NCBI GenBank assembly: GCA_905250115.1
Contig: CAJNOI010000034.1
Location: 263,390 to 327,389, forward strand
Reading direction: 5' to 3'
Origin: Adineta steineri
Lineage: Eukaryota > Rotifera > Eurotatoria > Adinetida > Adinetidae
Length of the DNA stretch: 64,000 nucleotides
The translations under genes and the position numbers were made by a program. Below are positions 59,543-64,000 of the stretch, one piece after another. How positions within the stretch are numbered: the stretch's first letter is position 1; each line of letters opens with the position of its first letter. The notes below the pieces were generated by a model that worked only from the letters and a program-made list of their open reading frames with translations, was not told the DNA's origin and made no database searches.

Positions 59543-62500
59543 ATGTCACATTCCAAAGAATCGAAAGATGTATGAAAAAAGATTTTTTTTTCTTCTGTTT
59601 ATTATTAAATTATTGTTATATCTTAGTTATCAAGTTCAACATCATCATTATCATCATTTTCATCGAAACATAATGGATTAGCATTATCTTCAAATGATAT
59701 TAAAGCTAAATTAAAAGGATTATTTCATCGTCATTCTCGTGGTGATGCGAATCTTGCTCAGGTTGTTATTTGTAAACGTTTTGCAAAAGTTCCAATGCTT
59801 TTTCTTGCTGTAAGAAATAAAAATCTTTTAGATGAAGAAAAAATAATCTTTTTTTGATTTTGTTTTAGAAACGTCGACAAAGACGAAAAATTTCTATTGA
59901 AAATAATGATAATTCATATACAGATGATAATGCTGGTATAATGGCTTTATCGTCATCTGGAAAACTTTCATTCGAACAAGTTCCGGAAACATTTGAAGAT
60001 TATACACAAAAAGTTCTTATTTTAAATATAATTTATTAGAAAACTTTTTATTCATATATTTAGTTGGAAGAAGCGTTGGTGCTATTAAGAAATATGACAC
60101 GTGAAGATTATGAAAGTGAAATAACACTTAAAATTCTTCGTTTTCTTGAAAATCTAATTCATCAACCTAAAGAATGGATTTCTGGAGCAAAATTAAAATT
60201 ATCTGAAATGAAATTTCCAGGTAAACATTTCTTTTTTCGGAAAAATAAATTTATTTTTATTTATAGAAATGGCAATGACTCTAATGAATAGTTATAAAGA
60301 AAAAGGTTATTTAGTACGACGTATAGTTTTTGTTCATAGTATATTACTTTACAATTCAATGAGTAATTTTACTGATCATGAATTTGATAAAGAAGGACTT
60401 ATTAGAAAAGTATATATATATATATGAAATAATATTCATAAAATAAAATTTATTATTTTTTAGCAATCAGCTGATGCTGGTTTTATTGAATTTGGTTGTG
60501 ATATACTCAATGATCCATCATATCGTGAATCATTAAGAAAATGTTACGTTATTCAAAGCCCAGAAGAAACAATGCAAAGTGATGATTTTAATAATTATCA
60601 AGTTTGATTTGATTTTTATATTATTTTTAATATATTTATTTGATTTTCTATTTAGAAAATTTTATATATATGTGATTCAGCATTAACGATTCTTTATAAT
60701 TTAGCTAATTTACCAGAACTTAAAATTCATTTTCGAGAATGCAATGCTATGACTGTATGTATTGAATAGTTTATTTTTAGAACTTTGAGTCATATAGTTT
60801 AAATTCTTGTATTTTATTCTCCTGCGAAATATTTATCAAATGAATAATCATGTGTTTCAAATACAATAAAAGAATTTGACTCATTTTTTCAAAGTATTGA
60901 GATTAACAGGGAAAATATTTCGCTAATAAAACAGTTAAATATAATATTTAGTGTACTTATTTATTTAAAAGATTTTACAAAAAACAAACGCGTTAAGCTG
61001 AGTATGTATTCAATTGAAGAGTTTCGTTTAATTCCATATAGTATCATTAAAGTAGAAGATTTAAAGAATACAATAATGAAAAGTTTAAAATATCTTATTC
61101 GAATTGTATTTGTTTAGATAATTGCTGAATTTACAAAACTACCAACAAATACAATTCAAATACAATTTCCTGAAATAACGGATAATGAAGAATATATATT
61201 AAGTATAAAAGAATTACAAGATGTAGCTAGTGCTATACGTGTTACATCATGTTTATTGTTACCATTAATAATGAATGAAGATGAAGATAATCTTTTAGCT
61301 ACAAATACATCAGGTTAGATCAATTTATTTTCTTTTATATGCTACTATGTTTTTGGTTTATTTTAGAAGTTCTCCCATTATTATCTGGAATGATTCAAAT
61401 GTATAATAGAAATGATCAGAGATTTTATGGATTTTCTTTTATTGAACTTGTTGATGGTTTATCAAAATTAATGGTTCGTGGACGTACACATACATTTATC
61501 GATCAAAATCTTGTTAATCTTCTATTAAATATTCTTGAACATTCAACACAAGATAATTCTTTACTTGAATGTGTATCAAATGCAATATTAAATGCTGCAT
61601 TTGATGAAAGAGTTCAAAAATTTCTTGATTCTGATCATGCTATTAATGTAATAAGATCTACTAAACATAGTAGTCAAAGTCAACTTGTTAAAAAAAATTG
61701 TGAAGCTATTCTTTGGACACTCAATCGCATTCCACATAAATGTTCATCAACGATTAGTAACTCATGTAAATTACAAGGTCATATTATGATCTCATATAAT
61801 CGATCTGTTACGGCAATGTGTTTAAAAATTCGAGATCGTCTCAAAGTAAATAATCTATCAGTATTATCAATCTAAAAACGAAAACGATTTTCTTTGATAG
61901 AAATTAAGAGTGAGCACAGCTAAGACAAAACGACTATTTACGAACTCACATAGTATAATAATAATCTCCCATAGGCTTATTGCCGTTAGGGATAGTCACG
62001 ATTATTATTGAGGATCTCTATGCAGCCGACTTTTGTCATTTTCACAGACAGGGGTATCTGCACTCCTTCCGTCTAACATATTGACTAGCGATGTATTCAG
62101 TACGCTACGAATGTTACGAGTTTATAATGAAATAGAATATAATCTAAACGTCCATCTGTTTTCTATTGGTATACTGAAAAGTTTTCATGTTTCTTATAAT
62201 AGATAGATGATAAACATTTAAAGCACACATAGAAAACGAGAATTAAACTATGTATTAATACGTCTCTTCTATTAACAGTTCAGCCTATTACAAACAATTA
62301 TGATATCTAATTTCTTTCTGTTACAAATCTTGATAGATACGAGAAATAGTTTCTTCTACATCTCATAGTAGAACAATTTGAACGTATTGTACATTCAATT
62401 CTTGAATGAATGTACTAAAACTGTTTATAGTAATTAGAATTTTCATTTATATATCTTTTTTGTATTTAATAAATTAGTCATTACATTATAATGTATGGCT

Positions 62501-63713
62501 CGATGTTGATAATATCAATGGTGGTGTTTTGGAATCAATGGCTCAAGCAGTGGAAAATTCATCTATAGTATTAATTTGTATGAATGAACAATATAAACAA
62601 AGTTATTACTGTCGACTTGGTTAGTTTTATATTTATATTCTATATAGAAATACTGTTTTTGACAGGAGTTACAGAACTTTGAATTGTTAATTACTAGAAT
62701 ACTAAAATGTATCAATCTATTACAGATTGTTTTTCATATAAATTAAAAATGAATAATTCTAGACGATATCATTCATACTAAAAGTTCATCGAAATAATAG
62801 AAAATAATTTGTTTGTTTTTTTTAGAAGCAGGTATGATCTGAAAAATTTATCGAAAAAAAGTTTTCTATCTATTATTTCAAACAGAATATGCAACGGAAT
62901 TGAGAAAACCATGTATTCCATGTTTAATGCAACCACGATTTCGTCCCTATGGATGGGTAAAACTTTTAAAACCATAAAACTAGTTTTTTTTCTAAGTTTT
63001 CTATTATTATTATTATTTTAGCTTGGAATAATTAAAGGAGCAAAAATTCATGTTGATTTTGCAACATCACCGTAAGTTATCTATATCGGTTATCTTCTTT
63101 TTCTTTCCTATAGAAACATAAAAAAAATATTTAATTTAGTTTCGAAGAAGCATTTGCATTATTAATTCGTGAAATAGAAACCATACGAAGAGATATAATG
63201 ATGAAAAATAATAATAATACTCAAGATAAAACTCCTCCACCTCTTTATCATCAACCTAGTATTGGATATAGTCCTATCTATAATAGTAATACTATTGATG
63301 GTAAATAATTTATTTTAAATGTAAGATTAAGTTTATATTGATCTTTTTGTTTTTTTTACAAAGGGAATTCATTAGAATTTAAAAATAAACAACGAAATGT
63401 AAATATAAATAATCCTATTCTTGATTGGAATGTAAATCTTGTTCAACAATGGTTAGTACGTATAGGATTATCACAGTATGTATATTGAATAAATTTCGAG
63501 CAGATAATATATATATATTCTCTTTTTTGTTTCAGTCTAGAAAATGTTTTTACGAATATTGATGGAAAATTATTATGTAAATTATATCAAATGAAACAAT
63601 TAGCTGCCGATTCATATTATAGTTTTCTTGCAAAACATTTTGATCGTCTAGAAATAATACACATGAGTGATACATTGAAGTTCGATTATGAACTTGAATG
63701 TCTTTTTCAATAA
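59543..63713 (+). CDS. ARM/HEAT-like, TIR and SAM domain protein (SARM1-related)
   Basis: Sixteen exons: 59543-59569, 59627-59809, 59869-60012, 60064-60220, 60267-60409, 60464-60601, 60656-60754, 61118-61313, 61367-61845, 62478-62619, 62826-62831, 62886-62956, 63022-63071, 63140-63300, 63364-63475, 63536-63713. All phases agree: 761 aa. Residues about 70-495 are an all-helical repeat region (LEEALVLLRNMTREDYESEI, SALTILYNLANLPELKIHF, VNLLLNILEHSTQDNSLLEC). TIR spans about 500-640: HIMISYNRS (box 1), SLHYNVWLDVDNINGG (box 2), SSIVLICMNEQYKQSYYCRL then EAEYATELRKPCIPCLMQ; Glu570 or Glu572 occupies the NADase glutamate region. The C-terminal segment DWNVNLVQQWLVRIGLSHLE with NIDGKLLCKLYQMK is a SAM domain. 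SARM1 has ARM-SAM-SAM-TIR, so the order is different here. The first coding exon is only 27 nt. Likely a cytosolic NAD+-metabolising or innate-immune signalling protein. Confidence 0.88.
61957..62009. repeat. Inverted repeat AATAATAATC / GATTATTATT in a TIR-gene intron
   Basis: The 10-bp arms (61957-61966 and 62000-62009) enclose a 33-bp GC-richer core inside the 632-bp intron that interrupts the TIR coding sequence. GC-rich sequence continues to about 62080, suggesting an inserted relic. Confidence 0.45.
62826..62831 (+). other. 6-nt microexon (AAGCAG) in the TIR domain
   Basis: It is bordered by a long T tract ending TTTTTTTAG and by GTATGATC. Included in phase 1 it turns CRL-EYATEL into CRL-EAEYATEL, restoring the EAEYA spacing I expect for this TIR subfamily. 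Skipping it keeps the frame but removes two residues from the catalytic helix. Confidence 0.6.
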
Positions 63714-64000
63714 CACAACAACGAATTAAATCATCTATTTTTATACTACGTTTAACTTCTTTTTTCTCTATTATGCATATTAATTATGCTTCTCTTTTTT
63801 TTTGTAAAAATAAGTTAATACTTATAAATGTTTAAATAAAATTAAATCAATGATGACTTTGATAATGTATGATACATTTAAGAAAAAACAATTCTTATCT
63901 GTCTACTGTGATATACGTGGGTGTAACATGCATCTCCCACCCACACCCACAACCACCCTTATTGAGTTTTAAGACTCAATGCTTTATTTTTCTTCTATGA
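63714..64000. other. 3' flank of the TIR gene
   Basis: AT-rich 3'UTR-like DNA with AATAAAAT at about 63835. It contains a C-rich inverted repeat (63917-63950) and a small hairpin ATTGAGT/ACTCAAT (63961-63980). Confidence 0.55.
63917..63950. repeat. Second GTGGGTGT / ACACCCAC inverted repeat
   Basis: The arms are 63917-63924 and 63943-63950, with CCCACC units continuing to 63958. The arm sequence is the same as at 648-706, again a short distance past the 3' end of a gene. A further 7-bp hairpin follows directly at 63961-63980. Confidence 0.55.

Noticed and set aside
1..64000. CRISPR arrays, bacterial operons, rRNA and tRNA genes
   Set aside because: No regular direct-repeat/spacer array, no Shine-Dalgarno-type spacing, and no tRNA B-box with matching cloverleaf found by eye; gene structure is eukaryotic throughout.
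1..64000. Retrotransposon or DNA transposase coding sequences, viral insertions
   Set aside because: No reverse transcriptase, integrase, transposase or capsid motif was seen in any frame; only short non-coding relics are proposed.

Overview
The window looks like nuclear DNA of a small, compact, AT-rich animal genome, most probably a bdelloid rotifer (Adineta/Rotaria type). Gene products are clearly metazoan (Dispatched, CNG channel, ceramide synthase 1, PLC-beta, acinus, cytochrome b5, a rhodopsin-type GPCR). Nearly all introns are about 45-65 bp with GT...AG ends and a T-rich acceptor, and intergenic DNA is mostly AT-rich with little recognisable repeat content. An R-S-E type ADP-ribosyltransferase and a bacterial-style L-threonine aldolase are gene types I associate with bdelloids and with horizontal gain. 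The species call is inference. All exon models below were assembled by hand from splice signals, reading-frame phase and family similarity.

Layout. 0.8-1.6 kb (-): ADP-ribosyltransferase. 3.0-3.6 (+): small secreted protein. 5.0-5.6 (+): acidic prothymosin-like protein. 7.0-8.2 (+): threonine aldolase. 9.0-15.5 (-): 11-exon Dispatched-family RND transporter. 18.2-21.0 (+): CNG channel alpha subunit. 22.0-24.2 (+): type II membrane protein with a galactose-mutarotase-like ectodomain. 26.1-28.2 (-): ceramide synthase 1. 28.2-33.6: the longest gene-free stretch, with repeat relics and Z-DNA-prone tracts. 33.6-35.5 (+): SERTA-like protein. 36.4-42.0 (+): 19-exon PLC-beta with a hairpin element in one intron. 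43.2-43.9 (-): coiled-coil protein. 45.1-49.6 (+): a tight cytochrome b5 / acinus / protein isoaspartate methyltransferase cluster. 50.9-52.4 (-): GPCR. 56.2-57.7 (-): two tandem paralogues of an unrecognised family. 59.5-63.7 (+): ARM-like / TIR / SAM protein.

The genes do not form one pathway. Several are signalling components (GPCR, PLC-beta, CNG channel, Dispatched), but their proximity looks like ordinary animal gene order. The most interesting items are: the SARM1-related protein with domain order ARM-TIR-SAM, whose conserved TIR glutamate helix is completed by a 6-nt microexon; a tandem pair of unknown genes where the downstream ATG lies 6 nt behind a strong splice acceptor (possible spliced-leader operon); a one-base frame break in the isoaspartate methyltransferase; a mutarotase-like membrane protein lacking the expected catalytic Glu; and short inverted-repeat elements, one inside PLC-beta.
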